From Lanius collurio (Eukaryota; Chordata; Aves; Passeriformes; Laniidae): DNA of 64,000 nt. Within the stretch, counting starts at the first letter, position 1. Each line of letters starts with the position of its first letter. Below the pieces are notes generated by a model. The model saw only the letters and a program-made list of their open reading frames with translations. It made no database searches and was not told the DNA's origin. The stretch lies in the NCBI GenBank assembly GCA_020086605.1, contig JACBWW010000049.1:5248316-5312315 (forward strand), read 5' to 3'. The translations under genes were made by a program, and so were the position numbers. Shown one piece after another: positions 13,701 through 24,000 of the stretch.

Positions 13701-16700
13701 TAATATGGCAAAAGATTTAGAACATAACAAAGTAAAAAATCATTTTATTATCTTAAAATCACAGCCCTTTACTTCTAGCTCCATTTCCCCCCCATGAACT
13801 TCAAAGTTCTGAGGAAAAGTAGGAATGTAATGTTATCCAACAATTCCCTACAAAAATATTTCATTCTTTACTATTGTGTGTTGAATGTCTGTGACTGAAA
13901 CAAGTCTCATGGAAGTGAAACTTGGCCACTTGTCATTCTAAACTTGGGCCTGGTATTAAAGATCAAAGAAGGTATAAAGATGGCATGTTATCCAGCTAGT
14001 TTTTTACCTTCTCATTTAGCCTTACATTTTGCAAGATGTCTGAAGTATCCTATCATCTCTTCATTGTGAATCAACCAAGTTTTAGGCATAGTTGCCCCAA
14101 GTTTTTTTCTTTATTTGGCACTACAACACCCTACAATAAAGTCTTACCAAGGGAAAGTTCAACCTGTAAAGATTTAGCTAACAGATTCTGTCTCATTTAT
14201 ACTCAGAAGGTTCATGGTGCCCATCAGTTCTTAGTTCATTTGCAGCCAGCTCCAGGAGGAGCAGCATATGGCTTTTACACTGCTGACGTCAGTAAAGTTA
14301 GTCTGTGTTTACATCCAAGCCAATGAGATCAGAAATTTTTCTTAGTATTCCAGAAGTAAAAATCCCCAGACATCACAAATAAATTTTCTATACAAGCCTC
14401 AAATACCTCAGAATGCTTCAAAAAGGGATGAACTTTGAGAAATGACAGGTTATCACAGTCTCTAAATAACCAATTTAGGCCACTAGCAGTGCTAGTCTCC
14501 TTTGTGTGAGTTTCTTTACTAAATCAAAGTAAGTGAGTTACCATAAGTCCTGTCAACTGATTTAGGAACAGTATAGGGAGCAGTTAATAAATCACTGAGT
14601 CCCAATTCTCTCTCTCCCTTCAGTAATGCTTCTTGTGCTGCTGGACAATACTGTAAGAAAATAGCAGAGACCTTTAAGTAGTTCATATGAGTTGAAGATT
14701 GTCATTAAATATATTTACGCAGAAAAATTGTCAACCTGAATATGTGCATGAATGAGATGGAGAATACAGGCAGACAGAGCAGAATTTCAAAGAGAAAAAT
14801 TGGCCTATGCCAGTGCTGCAGGTTTTTACAGCTCACAGTAGTTGGTGCTCTAACAGAAGATGTTTCACCACTTAAACTTGCATATAAAGCTGGTTTTGTG
14901 GGAAAAAAATGAGCACTGTTTCTAGGTCCTTGATGTCTTTTATTTACATTGTCCCCAAGTTAGGAGACATTTTTTAATTCAGTATCACCTGTTCTGCTTT
15001 TGTTAATGGATAACATATTTTTCTGTATTGAAAGCTGAGCTGAGCCTAAAAGGAGACAAGTGTTGGAAGGAAGGAAAGAAAAGAAGCAGAGAAAATTTGG
15101 TTTATTTTAATAGTATAATTGAAGTTTTACTCAAGAAAAAAAAGGAGTCTTGTGGTTTTGACTTCATCATATCTGCGGCTTCAGCAGTTATATCTCAGCG
15201 TTTAGTTGCTATAAATGCTTGTCTAATGCCTTAATCATAAGACTGTTCACAAACTTTATTCTTGCCTTAAAATGTTGTTCTTTTCAAAGAAGGTGAACAG
15301 ATTTTTTCTGACTGATTCACATTTGTAAGAAAAATAATTCAGATACTCTGCCTCTGTTTCTCCGTGTTAGGTGTGCCCTTGCTACATGGCCTTCCCACAT
15401 GCAAAGTGATACCATCTAGAGGAGGTATTTATGTGTTGCTGTCAATTGCAATCACAAAACTTGGAACAGGCTTTCATGGGTTTGTGTCCTATGTCTGCAT
15501 GGCATAAGGTAGCTTATGAACATTAAACATGACAGACTGAGGCACAGAAAGGCCAAATGTTTCCTTTAGAGGAACGACACACATATGAAGAAGGAAACAC
15601 GACTTCCAAGCACTTCAGTCCGAGCACATCATCTCCTTCTTCTCATTGGATTCCATCTTTTTATAAGCTGATTAACAATTCCTGCCTCACTTTTGACCTC
15701 AGATTACAGGCACGTGTGCCAGAAGGTGAGAGATGTTGGATATTTCAGAGTAGGGATTGACAAAGCACAGGTACTCTAAAAGACGTACTTGACAGACACA
15801 AAGGTTCCAGATTCCGAATGAAAATCTGCCAGTACTCCTAAACTCCTATTTTGGGAAATTAAAGCACAAGCTGGCGTACTGCCCAACCAAAATTGGATGC
15901 TGCTTTGAGCTGCTTAAGGCATATCTTGGACTTTTGTTTCATAGAATCTGCAGGCCTCTCTGTAGTGCTGTTTTAGACCTGTCCTAGAGTTCTGCCCATG
16001 CTCTGAGATGTCTAAAATTTAGCTCACTCTTGTCTGTGAATCATTTAGCTGCATTATCATATCCATTTCATATGGAAAACTTAGTCTCTGCCTGTGGCAG
16101 TAAGAATGAAATTACTGTGCCTGCAAAGGAAACCAAGGATGCAAATAGCTTTCACAGTGAATTTCCTCCATTTTTCTGTTTAGAGTCTCAGTGAATATTC
16201 TCTGCCATTCTGTTTACAGTCTATTCTCTGCCTTTTTTTTTTTCTTTTCTTCTTAATAGTCTGAATTAAATCTAGTCTGTTCCAAAGATTTGGTGTGTAT
16301 CCACTTGGGTTTTTTTGTTAATGTGTGTTGCCTGTGGCATCACCCATTTTGGGAACAGATGAAGGCTAGTACATCATTATCAGCATATTGAATGAAGAGG
16401 CCTACTTGTGGAATTTTCTAGGTGATACACCTGCTTATTTGCATTGTAATAAGGCCTGAAGACAAAAACCCTCCAGGTCACTTTGTCTTAGTCTTTGCAG
16501 AATGTAATGAATTGCACCTTTTGCAAGGATGCATTTGGATGCAAACCATTCCATTACTTCAGCAACCTTCAGAAGCCAAACCCCACCTGTGCCCTTCCAG
16601 ATGCTGCCAGTGGCTTCACTGAGGTTTGAATCAGAGAGATATATGCCATGGAATAACTCAGTGCTGGAATTTTAGGACTATGTTTATTCAAAAGCTGGAA

Positions 16701-17478
16701 TTAATACCAATAAAACTCTGAATGCTGGGAACAATATGACACAGATAAATGCAGCATTGAGAATAATCTTTCTTAATTTTAGGTACACAGATTGTCCACA
16801 GACACCTGTGATAGTTGTCTGGATTCCCTTTTTTGTCAACTAATGGAGAGTCACTGTTCTCATCTTCTCTTGACAGCTGAAATAGGAACAACAAATCCCA
16901 CATTAGAAGTGTCTATTTGTGTCCGCTGAGTGTAAAGGAGTCCATAAAACCAGCTCTAATTTAGACATATGCCTTGAAAACTTTTGAAGTAAGGTAAGAC
17001 AAATCCCACTTCACATCTTTTGAAGTGAGACTGGCCTCTAATTTTTTGCATTTCTTCTGTCTGTTATCCAGACCATTCACTCTCTACAATGGATGGGACT
17101 CATTTCACCGAACTTTAGACAAGCCTGGTGTAGACATCTATGTATAAATGGATCAACCTATGCTCCAGTTTTCATCCATGAAAACAATTAGACACTAGCA
17201 CTGCAGACATTTGTATGTGTCAGAAGAATTGGACACAAGGAGTCTTTATTTGCCTGCTCTGTCTGTTGAGGTTAGGCATCCTGAAGAACAGAAAACTATT
17301 ATACAGGTAAGTGCAGATTCCCACAACTTAAGGCTATCAGAGAAGATGGAGCCATGCGCACTGAGGGCATGAAGAAAGGAACAAGAGGCAGGTGTCAAAA
17401 GTGGCAGCAAGTGAAATCTTGGTTATAAATAAGGAATAGAAATCTTCATTTGGGACATTCAGTCTAGTCTGAGAGGTT
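7746..17478. other. Long unique stretch without a supported gene
   Basis: This stretch of almost 10 kb contains only short frames. Minor features are a T-run inside a pyrimidine-rich block near 8850-8870 and four GGAAA units near 9008-9027. The frames at 9050-9271, 12266-12598 and 14036-14326 were read and gave no recognisable protein. One weak exon candidate (16806-16876, minus) is listed separately. I recognise no transposable element here. Confidence 0.5.
16806..16876 (-). other. Weak internal exon candidate (71 bp)
   Basis: On the minus strand a good acceptor (pyrimidine-rich stretch ending TTTCAG) precedes 71 bp that stay open in one frame and end CACAG before GTGTCT, a mediocre donor. 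The translation (LSREDENSDSPLVDKKGNP then DNYHR) is hydrophilic and looks more protein-like than most frames in this window, but I cannot assign it to a family. It lies in a longer open frame (16903-16688) with no neighbours on the same strand that form a gene model. Chance is quite possible. Confidence 0.15.
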
Positions 17479-17954
17479 CACAGAAAATGCTTTGTCACTG
17501 GAGCCAAAAGCTTTTCAGCTTTTTGTACTGCCATTCTGGCGAGGGGGCCAGAGCTGCACAGGAGATTGTGAGGAGAGAGCCAGGACAGGGGACCCAAACT
17601 GACCAAAGTGACATTCCAGACCGTATGACATTGTGCTCATTATATAAAGTGGGGGGAAGAAGGAGGAAGTGGGGGGACATTTGGAGTGATGGTATTTATC
17701 TTGCCAACTCACTTGTATGTGATGGGGACCTGCTGTCCTGGAGATGGCTGAACACCTGCCTGTGGGAAGAGGGGATTTAACTCCTTGTTTTGCTTTCCTT
17801 GTGTTCAGAGCTTTTGCTTTCCCTATTGAACTGTCTTTATCCCAACCCATGAGTTCTCTGGCTTTTACCCTTCAATTCTCTTCCCAGTTCTCTGGTGGGA
17901 GACAAGCGAGGGTCTGTGTGTGGCTTGGTTGCTGGCTGGGGTTAAACCATGACA
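17479..17954 (+). mobile_element. ERV-L-type LTR, 5'-truncated solo LTR
   Basis: The segment has the order typical of a common avian ERV-L LTR: a GAGCCAAAAGCTTTTCAGC block, GACCAAAGTGACATTCCAGA, a promoter-like TATATAAAG at about 17641-17650, GGAGTGATGGTATTTATCTT, CTTTATCCCAACCCATGAG, and the end GGGGTTAAACCATGACA at 17954. It aligns by eye with the fuller copy at 32383-32925, with the same order and orientation, but lacks about the first 100 bp. No internal retroviral sequence follows, so it is a solo or relic LTR. The short overlapping frames on both strands here are not genes. No target duplication could be judged because the left end is missing. Confidence 0.88.
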
Positions 17955-18496
17955 GCTGCACTCTCTCAGTATTCCTGAGATAAATAAAAACTGATCACGG
18001 AGTCTCAATGCACAGGCTCCAGAAGAGGTAGTTGTGTTCACTGAGCACCAGTGATGCTCTGTATTTCTGCTTCTTTAATTGGCCTATGGTTGATAGTAGG
18101 AAAATGAGATGCTCTAAAGTGCATTAAATTCCAGTCCATCCAGTGCTTGTTAGATTTATTTTCTGTTTGCACCCTGCTGCTGTTTGCTGCTGGCTCCTGC
18201 CCTGGGAATCCCCTCCAAGTACAGAGGGTTACACAAAATATGAGCTGAAGCATAAGGTTGCCCATTGCTTTAAGGACCACATGAACCACCAGCCACTGAG
18301 GTTCAAAGCAGCATGAACTACTTACAGCATCAAGAGCTGCTGTCAAGGGAAGGGATGGGTTGTGTGCTGCAAAAGGCTTTATTGTTATGACTTCCAAGGG
18401 ACTGCTATTTATCAGTGGCCTGGCAGTCAGCAACCTCTCTTTTATCTTCTGTTCCTGGATATTGTGGAGGAAGTGAAAATGGGAGTTGTATTTACC
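17955..18496. other. Spacer between LTR and CR1 tail
   Basis: A 131-codon minus frame (18433-18038) covers most of this spacer. It has no recognisable domain and an ordinary composition, and no splice or promoter context supports it. I regard it as chance. Confidence 0.45.
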
Positions 18497-18588
18497 TGAC
18501 TTGGCAGTGCTGGGTTAATGGTTGGACTCAGTGATCTTAAAGAATTTTTCGAACCTAAATGATTCTATGATTCTATGGTTCTGTGATG
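18497..18588 (+). mobile_element. Short CR1 LINE 3' tail
   Basis: Only the last 90 bp or so of a CR1 are present: GACTTGGCAGTGCTGGGTTA, TTGGACTCAGTGATCTTAAA, CCTAAATGATTCTATGATTC, ending in a slightly expanded TTCTATGGTTCTGTGATG tail. It is extremely 5'-truncated. It lies about 180 bp before a longer CR1 in the same orientation but is a separate insertion, because that copy has its own 3' end at 20.8 kb. Confidence 0.88.
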
Positions 18589-19557
18589 CAGAAAATCTGA
18601 TTAGTTTATCAGGACATGTGAGAAATGGGAACTGTAATTTGTGCACCTCATCTAAACATGCTCTTATTCTAGAGGGTTAACTAACATGTTTTCACACTGT
18701 GTTTTCAATCTCTCTGTACTAAACACACATAAACTTTTAAATTCAGATCATTTTTTTATCAAGGGTTGCCCCCCTAATGATGAGCTAGTTGGGAAGAAGA
18801 CCAACCTGTCTGAGCAGAGAACTTTGGCTGGAACTCAAGGGAAAACAGGAGGGTTTATAGCCTTTGGAAGAAAGGGCAGGCAACTTGGACAACAAAGATG
18901 TTGTGAGGCTATACAGGGAGAAATTTAGAAGTCTGAAAGCCCAATTAGAATTTAATCTGGCTACTACTGCAAAAGATTATAAAATATTTTTCTTTATATC
19001 ACCAGCAAAAGGAGAGTTAAGGAGATTCTTCATTCTTTATTGGATGTGTCAGGACAAAGGATGTGAAAAAAGGTGAGGTGTTTAATGCTTTCTTTTTGTC
19101 AGCCTTTAATGGCAAGAGTAGTTGTTCTTTGGGCACCCAGACCCCTGAGCTGTAAGACAGGGACAGGTGTGAAGAGTGAAGCCCTCATGATCCAAGGGAA
19201 AATGATAAGTGACCTGTTACGCCACTTGGGCACGCAGAAGTCCATGGGTCTGGTTGGGATCCACCTGAGGGTTCTGAGGGAGCTGGCAGAAGTGCTCACC
19301 AAGTCACTTTCAATCATTTACCAGCAATCCTGGTGAACCAGGGAGGGCTCAGGTGACTGGAAGTTTGTAAATGTGCAAGAAGGGCCAAAAGGAGGATCTG
19401 GAGAACTGCAGACCTGTGAGCCTGACCTCAGCATTGCGAAAGGTCATGGAGATCATCTTGAGTCCTATCATGTGGCATGTGCAGGACAACCAGGGGATCA
19501 GGCCCAGCCAGCAGCAGATTGTGAAAGGCAGGTCCTGCTTAATCAATTTGAACTTCC

Positions 19558-20001
19558 ATGGCAGTGACCTGCCTAGTGGAGGAGAGGAAGGCTGTGGATG
19601 TTGTTTACCTGGACTTTAGTAAAGCCTTTGATGCCATTTCCCACAGCATTCTCCTGGAGAAACTAGCTGCTCGTGGCTTGGATGGGTACACTGTTTGCTG
19701 GGTGAGAAACTGGCTGAATGGCTGGGCCCAGGTAGAGGTGGGGAATGCTGCCACATCCACTTGCCAGCCAGTCACTCGTGGGGTTCCCCAGGGCACAGTA
19801 TTGGAGTGAGTCTTGTGTAAAATATTCATCAGTGACCTCAACCAGGGGATTGAGTGCACCCCCAATGAGTTTGCAGATGACACCAAGCTGGGAAAGAGCG
19901 GTGATCTGCTGGAGAGTAGAAAGGCTCTGCACAGGGATCTGGACAGGCTGGATCAATGGACAGAGGCCAGTTGTGTGAGGTTCAACAAAGCCAAGTGCTA
20001 A
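19558..20001 (+). pseudogene. CR1 ORF2 reverse transcriptase palm, inactivated
   Basis: One frame carries both RT motif A (DVVYLDFSKAFDAISHS) and motif C ([13 protein letters not shown]), the aspartates that bind catalytic metals in LINE reverse transcriptases. A single TGA at 19807-19809 lies between them, just after GVPQGTVLE, where the family normally has an uninterrupted PVLFNIFINDL-like stretch; here it reads [10 protein letters not shown] after the stop. The upstream fingers and downstream thumb are in other frames. No functional protein is expected. Confidence 0.9.
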
Positions 20002-20599
20002 GTCCTATGCTAGAGTTACAGCAAGAGTTACAGGCTGGGGGCAGAGTGGCTGGAAAACTGCCCAGGGGAAAAGGACCTGGGGGTGCTGATTAACAGTGGC
20101 TGAACAGGAACCAGTTTGTGCCCAGGAAGCCAAGAAGACCGGTGGCATCCTGGCTTGTAAGAGAAATAGTGTGGCTAGCAGGACCAGGGCAGTAATCATC
20201 CCTCTGTGTTGGGCCCTGGTGGGACTGCATCTGGAATTCTGTGTTCAGTTTTGGGCCCTTCACTCCAAGAACAACATTGAGGTGATGGAATGAGCTCAGA
20301 GAAGGACAGTGGAGAGGACAAGGCTTTGGACCACAAGCCTGATGAGCAGCTGAGGGAGCTCAGATTGTTCAGCAGGAAAGGAAGTTTGGAGGGAACTGGA
20401 ATTTGGGTCCACAATTCCCTGAAAGGAGGTTGTAGCCAGGTAGGGGTTGGTCTCTTCTCCCAAGTAACAACTGATACAAGAGGAAATGATCTTGAGGAGG
20501 AGATTTAGGTTGGATATTAGAAAAGACTTCTTTGCCCAAAGGGTTGTCAAGCACTGAAACAGGCTGCCCAGGGCAGTGGTGGAGTTACTGTCCCTTTTT

Positions 20600-20656
20600 A
20601 AAAGGTATGGTATAAATAAAAGGTATGGTGTAATAAAAGGTATGGTATAAATAAAG
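20600..20656 (+). repeat. Three-unit tandem repeat inside CR1 3' region
   Basis: Three copies of a roughly 18-bp unit, AAAAGGTATGGTATAAAT with one variant (GGTGTAAT), follow one another and then run into AAGTATTGAAAAGATGTGTAG, the normal CR1 3' continuation. The array appears to be a local expansion of the element's own TTTAAAAGGT region and creates several TATAAA/AATAAA motifs by chance. Confidence 0.85.
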
Positions 20657-20792
20657 TATTGAAAAGATGTGTAGATGTGGCAGTTGGGGATGTGGTTTAG
20701 TGGTGGACTCAACAGTGCTGAGTTTATTGGACTTGATAATCTTAGAGAGCTCTTCCAAGCAAAATTAATCCTTGATTCTAAGATCTATAATC

Positions 20793-21488
20793 AGCCAAGA
20801 GATTATGATCTCTGTAAATCACAAGGAATGAAATGAGACTTTTCTTGGAGAAAATACTGTTCAGTGGGGCTATGTAGGAGAGGCTGATGTGAAGACAATG
20901 ATAAAAGTCTGGCATTTCATTTTAATTTCAAAATAGCATTTTATTCTTGAGGGTAGATTTTGATGGAGAGTGACAGCCTGTTAGCTTCCCTAGAACATTT
21001 CCCTGTCTGCCTCTGACCCACCAAGAGGAAAAAGTCAGAGGGTTTGTTCCCGTTACTGATTTGTCTGAAGCTCTGGAGCCTGAGGGAGGACATCTTTTTG
21101 CCCTGTTCAGCATTACATTAAATCCTTGTAGGAAACAGTGAGTAACCTATTGTTTTTCGCAGATGCCTTCCTCCTGCATAAACCCATCAGTAATTAACCA
21201 GCAGCATCTTCAAAGCAGCAATGTGTGAGCTAAATCAGAAAGAATGGCAATGACAAAGTGATAATACCCATGTTTTGATGCAGAAATGACATGGTAGTTG
21301 TATCAAAACAGTTAATCATCCTTTATGATCTTGCTGGCATTTATACCGTTGCTCAAGCTTCACAGGATATATCTTGTCACACATGCCTTATGTGCACTGC
21401 ATCTCGTTGTTCCCACCACCACATTCTCCTCTCCCCTCTTCCAGGATTCAGCTGAGGACATAAGGAGAGGAGAGGGCCCTTTTCCCAT
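20793..21488. other. Spacer between two CR1 copies
   Basis: I see no repeat or gene in this stretch. The small minus frame at 20928-21113 has no recognisable features. Confidence 0.5.
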
Positions 21489-22132
21489 TGAATCATAGAA
21501 TGGTTTGTATTGGAAGAGGCCTTAAAGGTCATCCAGTTCCAACTCTCCTGCCATGGCCGGGGACACCTGGTTTACACGAGGTTGCTCCAAGTCTCCTCCA
21601 ACCTGGCCTTGAACACTTCCAGTGAAGGAATTTCTCTGGGCAGCCTGCTTTAGTGCCTCACCATCCTCACAGTGAAGAGTTACTTCTGAAAGATCAAATC
21701 TATATCAACCCTATATCAGTTTAAAGCCATCACCCCTTGTCCTGTTGCTATGTGGACATGTGAAGAGTCCTTCACCAGCTTTCCTGTAGGTCCCCTTCAG
21801 GAACTGGAAAGCTGCCTTAAGGTCTAAAACAACTCTCTCAGCCGGTGGTCATTGGAGAGGAGCTCCAGCCCTACATCTTTGTGCTGATCTTCTACAGGAA
21901 TTGGTTTTTCATTTTCTTAGTCCCTGCCTTTTCCTTCTGTAACTTGTGCAGCATGGCTGGAGCACTTACCAGTGAATACTGAGGCAAAAAAATCATTGAA
22001 CACCTCAGTCTTCTCCCAATTCCAAGTTACCAAGGGTCCTGTTTCCTTCTGGAGGGCCCAGATTTCCCCTAGTCTTCCTTTAATCAACAGTGTTCCTTTC
22101 CTTGTTGCCTTTGACATCTCTGCCCAAATTTT
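21489..22132 (-). mobile_element. CR1 LINE with internal deletion
   Basis: The plus strand starts with AATCATAGAATGGTTTGTAT and the usual antisense CR1 3' region (CTGCCATGGCCGGGGACACC, CCTTGAACACTTCCAGTGAA, CACCCCTTGTCCTGTTGC) to about 21895. The rest (21917-22117, minus) encodes [20 protein letters not shown], which belongs to the ORF2 linker upstream of the RT core. The RT palm between these parts is missing, so the copy has lost well over a kilobase internally. The small open frame is the surviving ORF2 piece. Confidence 0.88.
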
Positions 22133-23901
22133 ATAGAATGAAAGAAGATAATCTACAGATATTTGTGCTCACTGCACAAATTGCACTGCTTCTGAAGCTG
22201 TACAGCTTTGTACAAAATGTTCTGAAGATCATGTTCCTTGGACAGCCTCCCTCAGTGGTGCAGGGGGAAAACAGGTATCAATTTGGTAAAATAATTCTTC
22301 CTAAAATTAATGTTTTCTGTGTCTGTTGCTCTTTACTCATATTTTTCTGACATGAGAATACAGACATATTTGGGTCCATATTAACCGTATTTATTATGTA
22401 TACATACCAAACAAGTTTTCTTGACTAGTTTTTATAGCTTCTAGATCAGAAGCATGGAGAATATTGGGCTTACTGAGTTTTTGAGTGGATATTATGTCAA
22501 TTTAATATGTAACAATGTTCACAGGCTTTATCTTCCATTTTGTACGTTTTCCTAAACTCCCTTATCACCAAAAAAACCCCAAAACATTTGCACTGACAGA
22601 CCATTGAAATATCTTTCTATATTTTACTGAGTTTACATATTGGGTTATATTTCTCCTCTCTACCTCTCAGCTGGGGGATTGGAAGTAAAATCCATTCTAT
22701 ATCCATTTAGGGAAGAGGACAGTCAGATCAATAATCTGTGGTAGCTTCTTGGCAGAAAAAAACAGATACATTCACAAAAGTATTGATTCCATTAATCCAT
22801 GTTCCACTGCAAACTGCCAACAGGTCAGGTCAGTCACATTTCTCCCTTTTTTTTAAATTGAAAACAGATTTGGAATAGTCTTGGGGTTAGAATAGATTGC
22901 AAGGAGTAAGGACACTCTTCTCAAGGCACCCCAAGAAGATAAACCCCAGAATTTGTGTTCCCCTAAATCATAAGGTTCCCTTGAAAATTTTGATATTTAG
23001 AATTTAGATAAATGGTGTCCTGGTCTTGTGTATGGGTGTGTGTGTCTTCTGTTTCAAAACCATCTGGGTTTGCATGTGTCGCTTTGAGAAACCAATAGAA
23101 TGGAAAAGATAACTGTCAGACCTAAAAAACACACATCAAATCTACTCTGGAGTTTGTATATAGCTCTTTGTTCTCTCTAGGAAATTCTGAATCTGCATAC
23201 TCTGTTCTGGCTCTTGGAAAATGTTTTCTTCCAAACATATGTGCTTCTGCCTTGCCCTTCAGCTTTGAAAGATGAGGTAAAGAAATGTTCTCATAAAGAC
23301 GTGCAGTGTGTAGCCTTTTGCCATCCCCACTTGCCAGTTTTCATTATTGCTCTGCCTATTCTTTGCCTGGAGCAGTATTATTTTTATATTCTGCTAAAAA
23401 ACCCTTGACATCCTCCATGAAAATAAAGAGTCTGAACGACAACAAAGTCCATGTGTGTACGAGCATGTGGAGCTTTCTTGGCAGCTTCTGTGCCTATTGC
23501 TTTACCTCTGATCATATCAACATTATTTTCCCTTCAAGCAAACAAAGTTCTTTGAAGTGATGTCTCCCTTGACAGAGTGAGCCATTGACAAGCTGTCAAG
23601 AGCAGACAATGGAGAAAAAGGGATGCATGTCACGTGTGAGGGAGCTGTGCCACAGCTTTGGCTACCAACTGAATCTCACAGGGACCATCACATTTATGTG
23701 TGAAGGACATGGTGGTAGTATCAGTGGGAAAGACTGAGCTGCCATTTGCTCTATAAAAAGATATTCTGTTTTCACATGGAGAAAGTGAATGGGAATCAAT
23801 CAAACAAAAGGTTGAGACACAGAAAATGCCAGACAGAAGACAAATGGCCAAGAGAGAGACAGATAGGTAGAAATATTTGAGTCACTATTTTCTCTTTAAA
23901 T
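22133..23901. other. Unique AT-rich sequence
   Basis: Short frames (22090-22350, 23214-23408, 23630-23851) were read and none shows a known domain. No repeat family was recognised. Confidence 0.5.
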
Positions 23902-24000
23902 TTATAGAATCGTAGAATCTTTAAGGTTGCAAAAGACCTCCAAGATCATAGAATCCAATCACTGAACTGTTAACCACTACTGATGCAGCTGACAGATCTT
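23902..24000 (-). mobile_element. Short old CR1 3' end
   Basis: TTATAGAATCGTAGAATCTT, AAGGTTGCAAAAGACCTCCA, AGATCATAGAATCCAATCAC matches the antisense 3' terminus of a CR1 subfamily (tail, AGGTTGG-AAAGACCTC, AGATCAT..GTCCAA). Similarity ends after about 100 bp, so it is a short, mutated copy. Confidence 0.8.

Larger units (their letters stand above)
18765..20792 (+). mobile_element. CR1 LINE, 2-kb copy with decayed reverse transcriptase
   Basis: This is the longest CR1 in the window. It begins inside ORF2, between endonuclease and RT, and runs to the 3' end. Conserved parts read in order: KAQLEFNLAT (18864 frame), HKSMG-like and VLRELAEVL (19073 frame), NCRPVSLTS (19371 frame), RT motif A YLDFSKAFD (from about 19606), GVPQGTVLE, and the catalytic FADDTKLG (from 19870). 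It is a pseudogene: the reading frame shifts near 19360 and again near 19555, and an in-frame TGA at 19807 interrupts the segment between GVPQG and FADD, with further stops after 20001. The 3' end (GGCAGTTGGGGATGTGGTTTAGTGGTGGAC) is followed by a mutated tail near 20770-20790. An 18-bp-period tandem expansion sits in the 3' region. Confidence 0.95.

Noticed and set aside
18038..18433. A 131-codon minus-strand frame between an LTR and a CR1 tail
   Set aside because: No domain or homologue recognised; position between repeats suggests unconstrained DNA.
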